Shown: positions 1 to 9,153, numbered from the stretch's first letter. The stretch: DNA of 64,000 bases from Oscillospiraceae bacterium (GCA_009777235.1 WRMH01000016.1:1-64000), one strand, 5' to 3'. Translations and numbers: made by a program. The notes: generated by a model not told the origin, from the letters alone.

Positions 1-1
1 C

Positions 2-117
2 TTTTGATGACTTTAAAAAGCAGCTACTTGTTCACATGAAACGTTCTAACAATATGCCAATGAGACCTCTTCTTTGGTATTCACCTCTTGAATACCTCGC
101 TGTCCAATATGTTTGAC
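2..117 (+). mobile_element. Transposase C-terminal fragment (DDE transposase), truncated by window edge
   Basis: Frame 2 reads FDDFKKQLLVHMKRSNNMPMRPLLWYSPLEYLAVQYV*, resembling the C-terminus of IS3/IS481-like transposases (RSNNxPMxxLxWxSPxxY). Confidence 0.6.
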
Positions 118-161
118 AATCCTACAATTCAACACATCAGGTGAGAATTGTATGTAGGATG

Positions 162-719
162 CTATAACGAAAACCTTTCCTTTATCATTTCAGCTACATC
201 GCTAGGTTTTAAATTTGAGTTGTCAATTCTCAAGTAGTTTTCAAATGGAATTTCACCATCGTTGCTTACTAGGCGATAATTCTTATCCTCGTTTAATAAA
301 AGCTTGGTTGAAAATTCGATGTTTCTCTTAGATGCCTTGTTCTGAAGTCTATTTTCCGTTATATTTCTTTGAAGCCTGACTACTTGTGGCGCAACCAATT
401 CCACATAATAAATATCTGCGCCATCACGCCGAAATATATCAACAAGGCTATCTATATACTCCCAATCGGATTGATGGTCAAAAGCCCACATATAAGTGAA
501 GATCAGACCATATAAGTCAGATTTAGCAAATTCTTCAAAAACAACTTCACGTATGCGTCTGCCAACTTCACCATTGTACTTAGAGTTACCGAATATTTCA
601 ATCACCATCTCAATGTCCATGTGATTATGATAAAGCCGTAATTTCGTTATCTTCATCAACTCCTGCCCAACGGTCATTTTTCCAACCGCACCTGCACCAG
701 TTAGGATTAATAATTTCAT
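162..719 (-). CDS. P-loop NTPase / kinase-like protein
   Basis: MKLLILTGAGAVGKMTVGQEL Walker A-like start; internal Met chosen as start of the 162..809 ORF. Confidence 0.6.
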   Translation of the reverse strand: MKLLILTGAGAVGKMTVGQELMKITKLRLYHNHMDIEMVIEIFGNSKYNGEVGRRIREVVFEEFAKSDLYGLIFTYMWAFDHQSDWEYIDSLVDIFRRDGADIYYVELVAPQVVRLQRNITENRLQNKASKRNIEFSTKLLLNEDKNYRLVSNDGEIPFENYLRIDNSNLKPSDVAEMIKERFSL

Positions 720-788
720 AATATCTTCTTCCCACATTGTTTTTGTCTCAGTACGACAACCTACATTATGTCGTACAATGTTGAATTC

Positions 789-900
789 TCCGCCGTCCTT
801 GCCCCGCATGGACGCGGGGCGAGGATTTCAATCCCCCAGATTTTATGTCGTATAACGGGGGGGCGGGTATACGACGTGGCGCGGAGGCGGCGCTTGCGCC
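789..900. repeat. Left copy of duplicated attC-flanking segment with ATGGAC hairpin
   Basis: CGCCGTCCTTGCCCCGCATGGACGCGGGGC..GATTTCAATC...TAACGGGG.GCGGGTATACGACGTGGC.CGGAGGCGGCGCTT, also at 11939..12042. Confidence 0.75.
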
Positions 901-1016
901 GGCGGAGTGGCGGATTGGGTGCTTCGCACCTTAGAATACCATAAGCGGTCAAAGGGGTGCAGGAAGCTTCTGGTCTACACATCTACCGACATTTCGCTAA
1001 GCTGCATGTTATATGA
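848..1016 (-). repeat. attC site (variant with extra GC-rich segment next to R')
   Basis: TATAACG...agtggcgg...ccgacatttcgctaagctgcatGTTATAT; arms complementary to other sites; extra CGGGTATACGACGTGGCGCGGAGGCGGCGC. Confidence 0.7.
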
Positions 1017-1040
1017 CGTTTGCCCGGATGCAGATAGTAC

Positions 1041-1430
1041 CTACTTTCTAATTTCAGTTTCGTGGTCTATCACCCATTTTAGCAGTTCTTCATATGATGC
1101 TTCGCTTGCCGCAATTTTAATTATCAGCTCGTAGAACTCCCTTTGCGTATATTCAAGTTCTATCCCGTTCATTGCTAAAACGGTCAGCATAACATGTGCG
1201 CCAATTCGCTTATTGCCATCAACAAAAGGATGATTTATAATCAGCCCATATCCTAACCGAACGGCTTTTTGTTGAACGGTCAATAACAAGGGTTTACCTC
1301 CAAAAGCTTGAAACGGTGCGGCAAGCGCAGATTCTAACAAGCCATCATCACGGATGCCGCTACTACCGCCGTGAGTTTCAATCATTTCATGGTGTAGAAG
1401 AAGTATTTGCCCTTTTGTCAGTTTCTTCAT
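1041..1430 (-). CDS. Fic/Doc family toxin (Doc-like)
   Basis: HPFVDGNKRIGAHVML Fic motif; downstream of a Phd-like ORF. Confidence 0.85.
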   Translation of the reverse strand: MKKLTKGQILLLHHEMIETHGGSSGIRDDGLLESALAAPFQAFGGKPLLLTVQQKAVRLGYGLIINHPFVDGNKRIGAHVMLTVLAMNGIELEYTQREFYELIIKIAASEASYEELLKWVIDHETEIRK

Positions 1431-1678
1431 TTTGCAAGAACCTCATAGGCTTCCTTGTTCTTCTCCATAATGCGGCGGGAAATGCTCATTACATCCTCAT
1501 CAGGCATGGTTTGCTCCTGCTCCACCTGGCGAAAATCAATCAGTATATAACGCGGCGTATTGTTCTTCAAGATTATTGCAGAACCATTTTCATCTACCAT
1601 GCGCACAACGCGTGAAAAGTTTTGATTTGCCTCGGTTATCGAAACAATATTGCTTGTATTGATCATCATACTTAACAC
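1427..1678 (-). CDS. Phd/YefM-type antitoxin
   Basis: VSITEANQNFSRVVRMVDENGSAIILKNNTPRYILI; overlaps doc by 4 bp. Confidence 0.8.
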   Translation of the reverse strand: MLSMMINTSNIVSITEANQNFSRVVRMVDENGSAIILKNNTPRYILIDFRQVEQEQTMPDEDVMSISRRIMEKNKEAYEVLAK

Positions 1679-1796
1679 CTCCGTAGTAATTATACACAGC
1701 TAATAGGATTAAATCAACCTATTTTGCTTAATTCTCTTACTTACGAACGTTCCCCACTCATTATTCTCGATATACCACCGAACTAGGTCGAATGTC

Positions 1797-1930
1797 GCAT
1801 AACGCCCGGCGGTTTGGCGAAGTGGCGGATTGGGCGCGCCATATCTTGAACTACCACAAGCGGACAGGAGCGCAGCGGCACGGCGGCTTCCCCTCCGACC
1901 GCTATTTCGCTAAGCTGCTTGTTAAACGAC
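1797..1930 (-). repeat. attC site
   Basis: GCATAACGCCCGGCGGTTTGGCGAAGTGGCGG...GACCGCTATTTCGCTAAGCTGCTTGTTAAACG. Confidence 0.85.
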
Positions 1931-2056
1931 GTTTACCCGGACGGAATCCATCTATCTCCATATTGAGCTTATACCGTTTATAATCGAATCAAATGAAACG
2001 AGAGTTGCGACCAAGCTCGCTCGATCATAACCGAATGAGTGCAGCTTGGAACGAAG

Positions 2057-2482
2057 TTATAGACGCATGACAAAGCAGACTATCGTATTTGCTTCTTTAA
2101 ATCCAATTCTGTTATGGAACTTGCGACTATCAATATTTTCTATCAAGCAATCAGAAGCGAACTCCATGCAGCCTTTGTCAGCAGACCATTTCCTTGCGAA
2201 CTCCACCATTTTTTGCGCTATTCCCTGTCTTCGGTATTCCGGCTTAACATAAATCCCTTCAAGATAACTAACGGGGCTTGATTCTGTACCTTCTACATAA
2301 TCGTGTCGCAAAGATAAACTTATGAAAGCTACCGCTTCATCCTTATCATAATAAAGAAACTCATTTAGATATCTGTTCTTCTCTCTTTCTTGAATAAAAG
2401 ACTCAATCGTGTGATGCGGCCACAAGGAAGCACATAACTCCGCCCATCTGTTTTCATTGTCCTTTGAAACAGCAACAATCAT
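2057..2482 (-). CDS. Aminoglycoside 6'-N-acetyltransferase-like GNAT
   Basis: YVEGTESSPVSYLEGIYVKPEYRRQGIAQKMVEFARKWSADKGCMEFASDC resembles the AAC(6')-I group (EYVxGTExSPVxFLEGIYV...EFASD). Confidence 0.75.
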   Translation of the reverse strand: MIVAVSKDNENRWAELCASLWPHHTIESFIQEREKNRYLNEFLYYDKDEAVAFISLSLRHDYVEGTESSPVSYLEGIYVKPEYRRQGIAQKMVEFARKWSADKGCMEFASDCLIENIDSRKFHNRIGFKEANTIVCFVMRL

Positions 2483-2694
2483 TAATGCCTATCCTCATTT
2501 ACAAGCCTATCATCGTGATATAGTGGATATACGTATGGAACGCTCTGTAGTAATATGAGTTTTTCGTTTACAGCACTGTAAAATTTTTGTGCAGCCTGCG
2601 GGCTGAACAACTCCTCACTAATATACCTGATGATTTCATCTAAATCGCGATTGCCTTGTTCTGAGAACTCAACGTCGAAGGTCATATTTCTCAC
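2482..2694 (-). CDS. ParE/RelE-type toxin, C-terminally truncated
   Basis: DVEFSEQGNRDLDEIIRYISEELFSPQAAQKFYSAVNEKLILLQSVPYVYPLYHDD; ends early, abutting the AAC ORF. Confidence 0.65.
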   Translation of the reverse strand: MRNMTFDVEFSEQGNRDLDEIIRYISEELFSPQAAQKFYSAVNEKLILLQSVPYVYPLYHDDRLVNEDRH

Positions 2695-2977
2695 CTAATC
2701 TTTCCATAACAAGATTAGCATCGATAACTTGCCTTTGTCTTATTTGCTCTCTTCCGACATTAAGCTTTTCGTATAAATCTTGACTATTATTAAATACGAT
2801 ACTTTCCGGAGGCGTGTGTTGCCTCACTTCAAAAGGCAGCCCTCGAACTAAGCGCACTTGATGAAGCAGCAGGTTAAATGCTTGACTAAGAGTCAGACCC
2901 AAAGACATTAGGATTTCTCCTGCCTCTTCCTTTACTTCACTATCTACTCGCAAATTTATCGTTGAGTTTTTAGCCAT
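2669..2977 (-). CDS. RelB/DinJ antitoxin
   Basis: NLRVDSEVKEEAGEILMSLGLTLSQAFNLLLHQVRLVRGLPFEV. Confidence 0.85.
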   Translation of the reverse strand: MAKNSTINLRVDSEVKEEAGEILMSLGLTLSQAFNLLLHQVRLVRGLPFEVRQHTPPESIVFNNSQDLYEKLNVGREQIRQRQVIDANLVMERLGEKYDLRR

Positions 2978-3144
2978 ACTAAATCAACTCCTTAACTCAA
3001 TAATATTACATTTTATTGGCATTGTCAACAATATGTTTTGAGCGTGAAGATTTTTACCATATGGCATGTATCATAGTAATCCGCTTTTATCTAAATCGCA
3101 TCATCTTCAAAAAGTTGTCAATAAACTCGCACCGCGCCAGGGGA

Positions 3145-3172
3145 TATGTCGTATACCGTTTGTTATGTGCTG
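3145..3172 (-). repeat. Collapsed/deleted attC remnant
   Basis: Conserved leader (aactcgcaccg) then GTCGTATACCGTTTGTTATGTG: both cores without the arms. Confidence 0.4.
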
Positions 3173-3208
3173 TTTTGCCGTACCCCATTTAGTCCCTATA
3201 ATATTTTA

Positions 3209-3631
3209 TTATAATATTTTCTGAAATATAATTTCATATGGATCATCAAAATATTTAAACCCACCTATTTCTTTATATCCAATTTTCTTATAAAAATGTT
3301 GTGCATCTTCATTTGCTTGTGTTGACGTTAATACATTTTTATAACCTTTTTGTTTCATTTCTTCTTCCCAATATTTGACCAATTTAGCCCCTAATCCTAT
3401 TTTCCTATATTCTTCCAAAAAATAAACCATATTCATAAATGGAATATTATCCCAAAATAAATTATACCTTAACCAACCAATTATTTGATTATTCTTTTCT
3501 ACTACAAATATTTCCTTATTTTCGATTTTATTTTTTTAAACATTTTCTGAGACATGTTTATCCTTTTCAATAAGCCATAATAAGTCTATATTTTCAGCAT
3601 ATTTAATTTTTATGTCTTTTCCCAAGTCCAT
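3209..3631 (-). pseudogene. GNAT acetyltransferase with in-frame stop
   Basis: MDLGKDIKIKYAENIDLLWLIEKDKHVSENV*KNKIENKEIFVVEKNNQIIGWLRYNLFWDNIPFMNMVYFLEEYRKIGLGAKLVKYWEEEMKQKG...; one TAA interrupts a continuous frame. Confidence 0.65.
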
Positions 3632-3691
3632 TATTTTTTCCTTTAATTTTGTGTCCAGTAATAATAGTATAACTGCTTACATTTATAGTTG

Positions 3692-3883
3692 TTACACAAT
3701 CTTCAAAAGAAATATACCAAATTTTCCCTTTTTATAAATATTGTCTGCTTTTTTAATTTTTTGTTTACACCAATTTACAACTTTTTCTGTATTTAATTCA
3801 AGATTTCGTTTTATCCTGATAATACCTAATTCTGTCGTGTGTATTTTATCCATACTTTTTATTAAATCATTCCCATCGATCAT
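3692..3883 (-). CDS. Small DUF3781-like protein
   Basis: DLIKSMDKIHTTELGIIRIKRNLELNTEKVVNWCKQKIKKADNIYKKGK. Confidence 0.5.
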   Translation of the reverse strand: MIDGNDLIKSMDKIHTTELGIIRIKRNLELNTEKVVNWCKQKIKKADNIYKKGKFGIFLLKIV

Positions 3884-3905
3884 TTCTTATACCTTATTAC
3901 TTCAT

Positions 3906-3933
3906 GCTATATCAAAAATGAATATATTGTCAA
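3906..3933 (-). promoter_or_regulatory. Putative cassette-borne sigma70 promoter
   Basis: Minus strand TTGACA-16 nt-TATAGC upstream of the 3692..3883 ORF. Confidence 0.45.
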
Positions 3934-3976
3934 GTATTATTTATTCATAATTTATCAACAATTTTAGGCACAATTG

Positions 3977-4110
3977 CACATAACGTCCGGCAGCTTGGCG
4001 AAGTGGCGGTTTGGGTGCGCCATGACCTGAGTCAACACAAGCGGTCAAAAGATGCAGAAGGCTTTTGGTTCACACACAAACCGCCATTTCGCTAAGCCGC
4101 CTGTTATACG
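3977..4110 (-). repeat. attC site
   Basis: ACATAACGTCCGGCAGCTTGGCGAAGTGGCGG...CCGCCATTTCGCTAAGCCGCCTGTTATACG. Confidence 0.85.
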
Positions 4111-4168
4111 ACGTTTACCCGGATTGAGTTCATGTTATTCAATCCTTATAACCATCTTATTCGGTACA

Positions 4169-5038
4169 TTATATATTGTACTCGTTACAAAGCCATTTTG
4201 CCAATTCAAGCGCGGTTTCGCTTTGCTCGATGTTGTCTCTACCGATCCAAAACCATGCAAACAACAACTCAATCATTATCATCAAAATAGGCAGTGCATC
4301 ATGTTCGTTATCGACTAAAGGGTTTATTTCATTATAACCCGTTAAAAGCTCATGGTATATTAAACGCCATTTATCAATTTTAGTTCTGCTGTGTGTGTTT
4401 CCGACAAGAAGCCCAGATAGCAGATAAGCCATATCAAAAAGCCGTGCATTGCGTTGACTTATATCAAAATCGAGCCAACCTGTCAAATGTCCATTATCAA
4501 ACAACACATTATGACAATGTATATCGCGGTGAATAAGTTGGCGCGGAAGATTTGGGTAGTATTTACGAAATAATATGTCAACACTACCCAACATTTTATC
4601 TGGCACTAATTTTTCAATACTTGGTTTAATACCATTCTGCCAATCTACAAGTAAATCGCTGTCGTTGCAAGCTAAGTTAGGTTCAATATGTGCCAATACT
4701 GTGTGAAGTCTTGCCAATTCGCGCCCCATCTCAGAAGCGAGGTTGATTTCTTCAAAAAAGTCCGGGTGCTTGCCTGACAATTTTGACATCAGACAGTATG
4801 AGCCTTCGGGGGAGGTTAACTTTCCGCTTTCTGTGGGGATAAATACTGCGACAGGAATCCCATATGTGGTCAGAAGTTTTGAAAACTGCATACTGCGAGA
4901 CAATTCTTCATCGTTTGAATAACGCTTTAATATATATTGACCACCGACATCCCAAGTAGACATTGAAAGTGAATCCATATGTTTAACAGTTATGCCAGCC
5001 AATCCCCAAATGCTTAATATGTTCTGCATGAATAACAC
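4169..5038 (-). CDS. Aminoglycoside phosphotransferase (APH)/choline kinase-like protein
   Basis: Brenner-type motif LIHRDIHCHNVLFDNGHLTGWLDFD. Confidence 0.75.
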   Translation of the reverse strand: MLFMQNILSIWGLAGITVKHMDSLSMSTWDVGGQYILKRYSNDEELSRSMQFSKLLTTYGIPVAVFIPTESGKLTSPEGSYCLMSKLSGKHPDFFEEINLASEMGRELARLHTVLAHIEPNLACNDSDLLVDWQNGIKPSIEKLVPDKMLGSVDILFRKYYPNLPRQLIHRDIHCHNVLFDNGHLTGWLDFDISQRNARLFDMAYLLSGLLVGNTHSRTKIDKWRLIYHELLTGYNEINPLVDNEHDALPILMIMIELLFAWFWIGRDNIEQSETALELAKWLCNEYNI

Positions 5039-5077
5039 CGCCTAAAAATTGATTTCCACCGCAGTAGGGTGAATTGC

Positions 5078-5211
5078 CACATAATGCCCGGCGGCTTGGC
5101 GAAGTGGCGGATTGGGTGCGCCGAGACCTGAACTATCACAGAGGTTGAGGGACGCAGAAGACTTCCGATTTCCACAGCGACCGCCATTTCGCTAAACCGC
5201 TTGTTATCTGA
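5078..5211 (-). repeat. attC site
   Basis: ACATAATGCCCGGCGGCTTGGCGAAGTGGCGG...CCGCCATTTCGCTAAACCGCTTGTTATCTG. Confidence 0.85.
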
Positions 5212-5250
5212 CGTTTACCCGGATCGGTTGCATTTATCTCCTTGTGCTAC

Positions 5251-5820
5251 TTAGTGAGTAAAACTATTGAAAAAATCCTCTTTGGATAATTTCATTAGAT
5301 ACTCAAACTCTCCATTTTGTGTGCTAATTGTCTTATACCACTTAAATCCAACTTTTTCATAGACCTTAATAGCAACAATATTATCTGGTTCAGGTGTTAT
5401 GATTACGTTAACACTTCTAGGATTTGTGAAAACAAAATCTTTAATAAACGATTTTAATATATGCACACCATAGCCTTTGTGTATGTAGTCTTTATGCCCA
5501 ATAAACAAGTCCACCCCTGCCGAGTCTTTATCCGCATCCATAAGGGATATATAGTTGCTAGGGTCATTGTCATCCTGCCAATCGCTGTAATAATATGTCT
5601 GAATATATCCTATATCTACATCGCTTATCATTATAACATAAGGAGAAGAAGGCTTTTCACCTGTGACGTATCCTCCATATTTTGCTTCTATATCTTCGAC
5701 AGTATGAAAAGGCTCTTTCCAAAACTGCTTTACATGCACTGTATTAAGCCATGTTAACATTTTCGGAAAATCTTTTACCTCTAAGATGCGAAATTGTATT
5801 TTCATTTTCTCCAACTCCAT
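5251..5820 (-). CDS. AAC(6')-Ib/II-like GNAT acetyltransferase
   Basis: WLNTVHVKQFWKEP...PYVIMISDVDIGYIQTYYYSDW...GVDLFIG...VNVIITPEPDNIVAIKVYEKVGFKWYKTI; start moved inside because the ORF extends into attC. Confidence 0.7.
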   Translation of the reverse strand: MELEKMKIQFRILEVKDFPKMLTWLNTVHVKQFWKEPFHTVEDIEAKYGGYVTGEKPSSPYVIMISDVDIGYIQTYYYSDWQDDNDPSNYISLMDADKDSAGVDLFIGHKDYIHKGYGVHILKSFIKDFVFTNPRSVNVIITPEPDNIVAIKVYEKVGFKWYKTISTQNGEFEYLMKLSKEDFFNSFTH

Positions 5821-5907
5821 TTTCGCTTTATAAGAATAACTGCTCTCAAACGAATCTAGGATTGCTACAACGAATTGTAATAAACACGCACCGCAGTAGG
5901 GTGAATT

Positions 5908-6043
5908 GCTGATAACGCCCGGCGGCTTGGCGAAGTGACGGATTGGGTGCAGCATGACCTGAGCTACCACAAATTGTCAGTAGGTGCAGATAGCTTCCGG
6001 TCACCACACCGACCGACATTTCGCCAAGCTGCTTGTTATATGC
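5908..6043 (-). repeat. attC site
   Basis: GATAACGCCCGGCGGCTTGGCGAAGTGACGG...CCGACATTTCGCCAAGCTGCTTGTTATATG. Confidence 0.85.
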
Positions 6044-6082
6044 CGTTTGCCCGGATTTGTTCCACTTGTCTTCTTATAATGC

Positions 6083-6550
6083 CTAACCGTGGGTAATATC
6101 AAACTCTCTGAGTAGATTTTTATACCGAACCAACTCCGATTTGGCTATCGGAAAATCAGCGTTATAGAGGCAATGATTCATTACATCGGCATCCTTCAGC
6201 AACTCATCATAGGGCTCATCAACTGACTTTTTATCACTATGTTTCAAAATAGCTGTAGTAATTAATTCTATTTCGCCATCACTATATGTGTTCATTGCCT
6301 TCAATATTATTTTTGCCTGCTCCGCTCCTTTTGACGCATGGTTATCGCTACTTCCACCTGTTATCCAGTGTATGTCATGCAACATCCCACAAGTCGTAGC
6401 GAGCTCAACATCCATATTTCTTTTCATGGCCAGCAAAGTGCAAAACTGAGCTACTCCATATGTGTGAGAAATACACATGCGGATATCGTCATGATTTATG
6501 AATTTGTCGATTCTGTTGCGTAGTGTTTCAAGTCTATTTCCCATAAACAC
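6083..6550 (-). CDS. HD-domain phosphohydrolase-like protein
   Basis: CISHTYGVAQFCTLLA...CGMLHDIHW...LLKDADVMNH HD-family spacing. Confidence 0.7.
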   Translation of the reverse strand: MFMGNRLETLRNRIDKFINHDDIRMCISHTYGVAQFCTLLAMKRNMDVELATTCGMLHDIHWITGGSSDNHASKGAEQAKIILKAMNTYSDGEIELITTAILKHSDKKSVDEPYDELLKDADVMNHCLYNADFPIAKSELVRYKNLLREFDITHG

Positions 6551-6716
6551 TCCTCTCCTAACTCTAATATCTGTTTATCCACTTGACACCAATTAGTATA
6601 TCAGAAAATCTCACCATTTGTATCTGGAAATTGTCTAGCATCTATAAAACGGCATTTATAAAAACTTACATCATTCAAAGGATTGTAAACAAACTCACAC
6701 CGCAGTAGGGCATATG

Positions 6717-6836
6717 GCATACAACGCCCGGCGGATTGGGCGCGGTGCAACCTGAAGTATCACAAGAGGTCAAAGGATGCATAAGGCTTCAGGTCTCCAC
6801 AGCGACCGCCATTTCGTCAATCCGCTTGTTATACGA
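6717..6836 (-). repeat. attC site (short, deletion in R'-proximal arm)
   Basis: GCATACAACGCCCGGCGGATTGGGCGC...CCGCCATTTCGTCAATCCGCTTGTTATACG. Confidence 0.7.
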
Positions 6837-6878
6837 CGTTTACCCGGACTGGTTTCATTTATCTCCACATTATGCTTA

Positions 6879-7310
6879 TTAATAGTCGTATTCCTTATAT
6901 TCTTCAAGCTCTATCGGAATCTCAGTTACGCCTACTGCTTTAAGTATCATATTAGTGCCCATAATGACTTCAAGATACTCAACAATCCATTCGTCTGAAT
7001 CATAACCTTTTACTTCGTATATTTTACTTTGAGGAGCATCTTCACGAACGCCAATTTGTTCTCCTTTAAACGTGTTATTGACAAACACCCCATACGGGCG
7101 AAAAACAACCCCGTTGTATATCAACTCAATGCAACCCAATTCATCGTTCACTGAAACCGCATACAAAGGATATTCTGTTTGATCATCTCGAATACACCCA
7201 GAAAAGCTTAGTATTCCAATTATCACAACAATAAGCAAAATAAGTTTTGGAAAATTCTCACGTATTGGGAAATGGTTGCACGAAAAATGTTTCATAATGT
7301 CTGCCTCCAT
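6879..7310 (-). CDS. Hypothetical lipoprotein
   Basis: ILLIVVIIGILSFSGC lipobox-like N-terminus. Confidence 0.6.
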   Translation of the reverse strand: MEADIMKHFSCNHFPIRENFPKLILLIVVIIGILSFSGCIRDDQTEYPLYAVSVNDELGCIELIYNGVVFRPYGVFVNNTFKGEQIGVREDAPQSKIYEVKGYDSDEWIVEYLEVIMGTNMILKAVGVTEIPIELEEYKEYDY

Positions 7311-7391
7311 AAATAAAATTAGTCTGTTCTAATCAAGTTTTGCTTTCTTCAAAGGATTTTCATCAAATTAACACCGAAATAGGGCTAATTG

Positions 7392-7570
7392 CCGATAACG
7401 GGGGGCGGGTATACGACATGGCGCGGATGCGGCGCTAGCGCCGACAGAGCAGCTTGGCGAAGTGGCGGACGAGGTGCGCCGTGCTCTAAGCTACCGCAAA
7501 GTGTCATGAGGAGCATAATGCTTCAGATTTCCACGCCTACCGCCATTTCGCTAAGCCGCCTGTTATGCGA
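7392..7570 (-). repeat. attC site (variant with extra GC-rich segment)
   Basis: GATAACGGGGGGCGGGTATACGACATGGCGCGGATGCGGCGCTAGCGCCGACAGAGCAGCTTGGCGAAGTGGCGG...CCGCCATTTCGCTAAGCCGCCTGTTATGCG. Confidence 0.8.
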
Positions 7571-7616
7571 CATTCACCCTGGACCGTATCCATTTATCTT
7601 CATGTTACGCTCTATA

Positions 7617-8207
7617 TTATGGGTCAAATGGGTCGTTATCTTTATCTCGATTCCAGATATATTCAATATATTTGCATATATCCTGAGCAGTTTCTTCACC
7701 GTAAATATCGCAAATGAATCCCAATGTCATGTCCATTCCCGCAGATACGCCCGACGATGTATAATACTTATCATCATTTGCCCAGCGTGCTTTCTTAGTC
7801 CAATTTACGCCGTTTCCATTACTGCAAACCCAATCAAAAGCCATTTTATTGCTTGTAGCTTTTTTGCCGTGAAGCAGTCCTGTTTTTGCAAGCAAGGCAG
7901 AACCTGTGCAGACGGTTAGAACATGCGAGGCTCTTTGAGACAACAATTTGATACTGTTTATGAAATCTATATCATCAATTAGTTTCCTTGTACCCAAGCC
8001 ACCGGGGATTAACAACACACCAGTCGTATCTATTGCGGAAAAAGGAAGCGTATTCACACTTATTTGCTGACTGCTTATAATGATGCCACCGTTAATAGAG
8101 AAATAGTCAAGTTTATATATTTTCGGTAGTTTGCTAATTATTTCGACAGGGCCGAAAGCATCTAAAGTTTCAAAGCCCTCAAATAAAAGCACATTAAAAG
8201 CAATCAT
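7617..8207 (-). CDS. DJ-1/PfpI family protein
   Basis: VLLFEGFETLDAFGPVEI...GVLLIPGGLGTR...VLTVCTGSALLAKTGLL. Confidence 0.85.
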   Translation of the reverse strand: MIAFNVLLFEGFETLDAFGPVEIISKLPKIYKLDYFSINGGIIISSQQISVNTLPFSAIDTTGVLLIPGGLGTRKLIDDIDFINSIKLLSQRASHVLTVCTGSALLAKTGLLHGKKATSNKMAFDWVCSNGNGVNWTKKARWANDDKYYTSSGVSAGMDMTLGFICDIYGEETAQDICKYIEYIWNRDKDNDPFDP

Positions 8208-8242
8208 ACTGCACCTCGAATTACATTTACTGATTTAAGGTA

Positions 8243-8271
8243 TATATAGGCTTCTATCAAAAAATTGCCAA
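8243..8271 (-). promoter_or_regulatory. Putative cassette-borne sigma70 promoter
   Basis: Minus strand TTGGCA-17 nt-TATATA in conserved cassette leader, upstream of the PfpI ORF. Confidence 0.55.
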
Positions 8272-8298
8272 CAAATTCGCTCCGCACTAGGGCTAATG

Positions 8299-8432
8299 TC
8301 ACATAACGTCCAGCAGCTTGGCGAAGTGGCGGACTGGGTGCGACACACCATGAGCTATCATCAACGGTCAAGGGGAGCAGAAAGCTACCGGTTTCCATGC
8401 CGACCGACATTTCGCTAAGCCGCTTGTTATCG
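8299..8432 (-). repeat. attC site
   Basis: ACATAACGTCCAGCAGCTTGGCGAAGTGGCGG...CCGACATTTCGCTAAGCCGCTTGTTATCGG; the upstream ORF terminates inside it. Confidence 0.85.
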
Positions 8433-9153
8433 GCAGGTCATTAGGTAGGTCGCTATAGAAACCTATGGTTTCTATCTCAGATTCGGGAAGCTCCCCAAAT
8501 TCCTCTATCTCTGAGAAAAACAGTACTCCATAATTGTTTATTGAATACGCACTGATGGGTGTTATTTCAAACATTTTTGCACCGGTTTCCTCATACAATT
8601 CCCGTCTTGCTGTATTGTCAATGGTTTCGCCTTCCTCACGATGCCCACCCGGCAGTTCCCATTTTCGGTTTTTATTTTTGCAAAAGACCCACTTCCCCTT
8701 ATGTCTCGCTACTATCACTGCATACTTAATCAATGAAGCATCAACCATATCGATATCGCAAAACACAACCCCAATAATGTTGTTGACGAAACTGACTACT
8801 TTCTCTGCATCTCTAATGGCTGATTGGGCATCTTGAACAATCAAGTTGAGTTCTGCCGGATAACGGGGGATTACACCATACCTGGTCAGTAAAACGGCGG
8901 GCTCGAATATATCGTCAAAGCTAACGTCAAGCTGTATGCACATCTCGCAGAGCTTTCTCATATCATGTGTTTTTGGCACTTCAACATCCTTTGACACTAA
9001 GAAGCACTTAAGCATTTTTTCTGCTGCTTGTTGGGCATGGAAACAAATAACCTCAAAGGGTTTTGGATGATAAGTATTAAACATATGCAGAGCTGTTTCA
9101 ATGTCCATTTGCGCGAGTCTTTTCCATTCAAACAGATTGCTGTCTTCGCTCAT
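8368..9153 (-). CDS. HEPN domain fused in frame to Nudix hydrolase domain; C-terminus reads into attC
   Basis: HEPN: EWKRLAQMDIETALHM...VICFHAQQAAEKMLKCFL; Nudix box GGHREEGETIDNTARRELYEETGA; last ~20 aa encoded by attC. Confidence 0.75.
   Translation of the reverse strand: MSEDSNLFEWKRLAQMDIETALHMFNTYHPKPFEVICFHAQQAAEKMLKCFLVSKDVEVPKTHDMRKLCEMCIQLDVSFDDIFEPAVLLTRYGVIPRYPAELNLIVQDAQSAIRDAEKVVSFVNNIIGVVFCDIDMVDASLIKYAVIVARHKGKWVFCKNKNRKWELPGGHREEGETIDNTARRELYEETGAKMFEITPISAYSINNYGVLFFSEIEEFGELPESEIETIGFYSDLPNDLPITSGLAKCRSAWKPVAFCSP

Noticed and set aside
907-1983. Plus-strand ORFs starting inside attC sites (e.g. 907..1134, 1792..1983, 4052..4318, 10270..10506, 12072..12320, 17512..17871)
   Set aside because: They are translations of the attC palindrome running antisense into cassette genes; no protein-family features.
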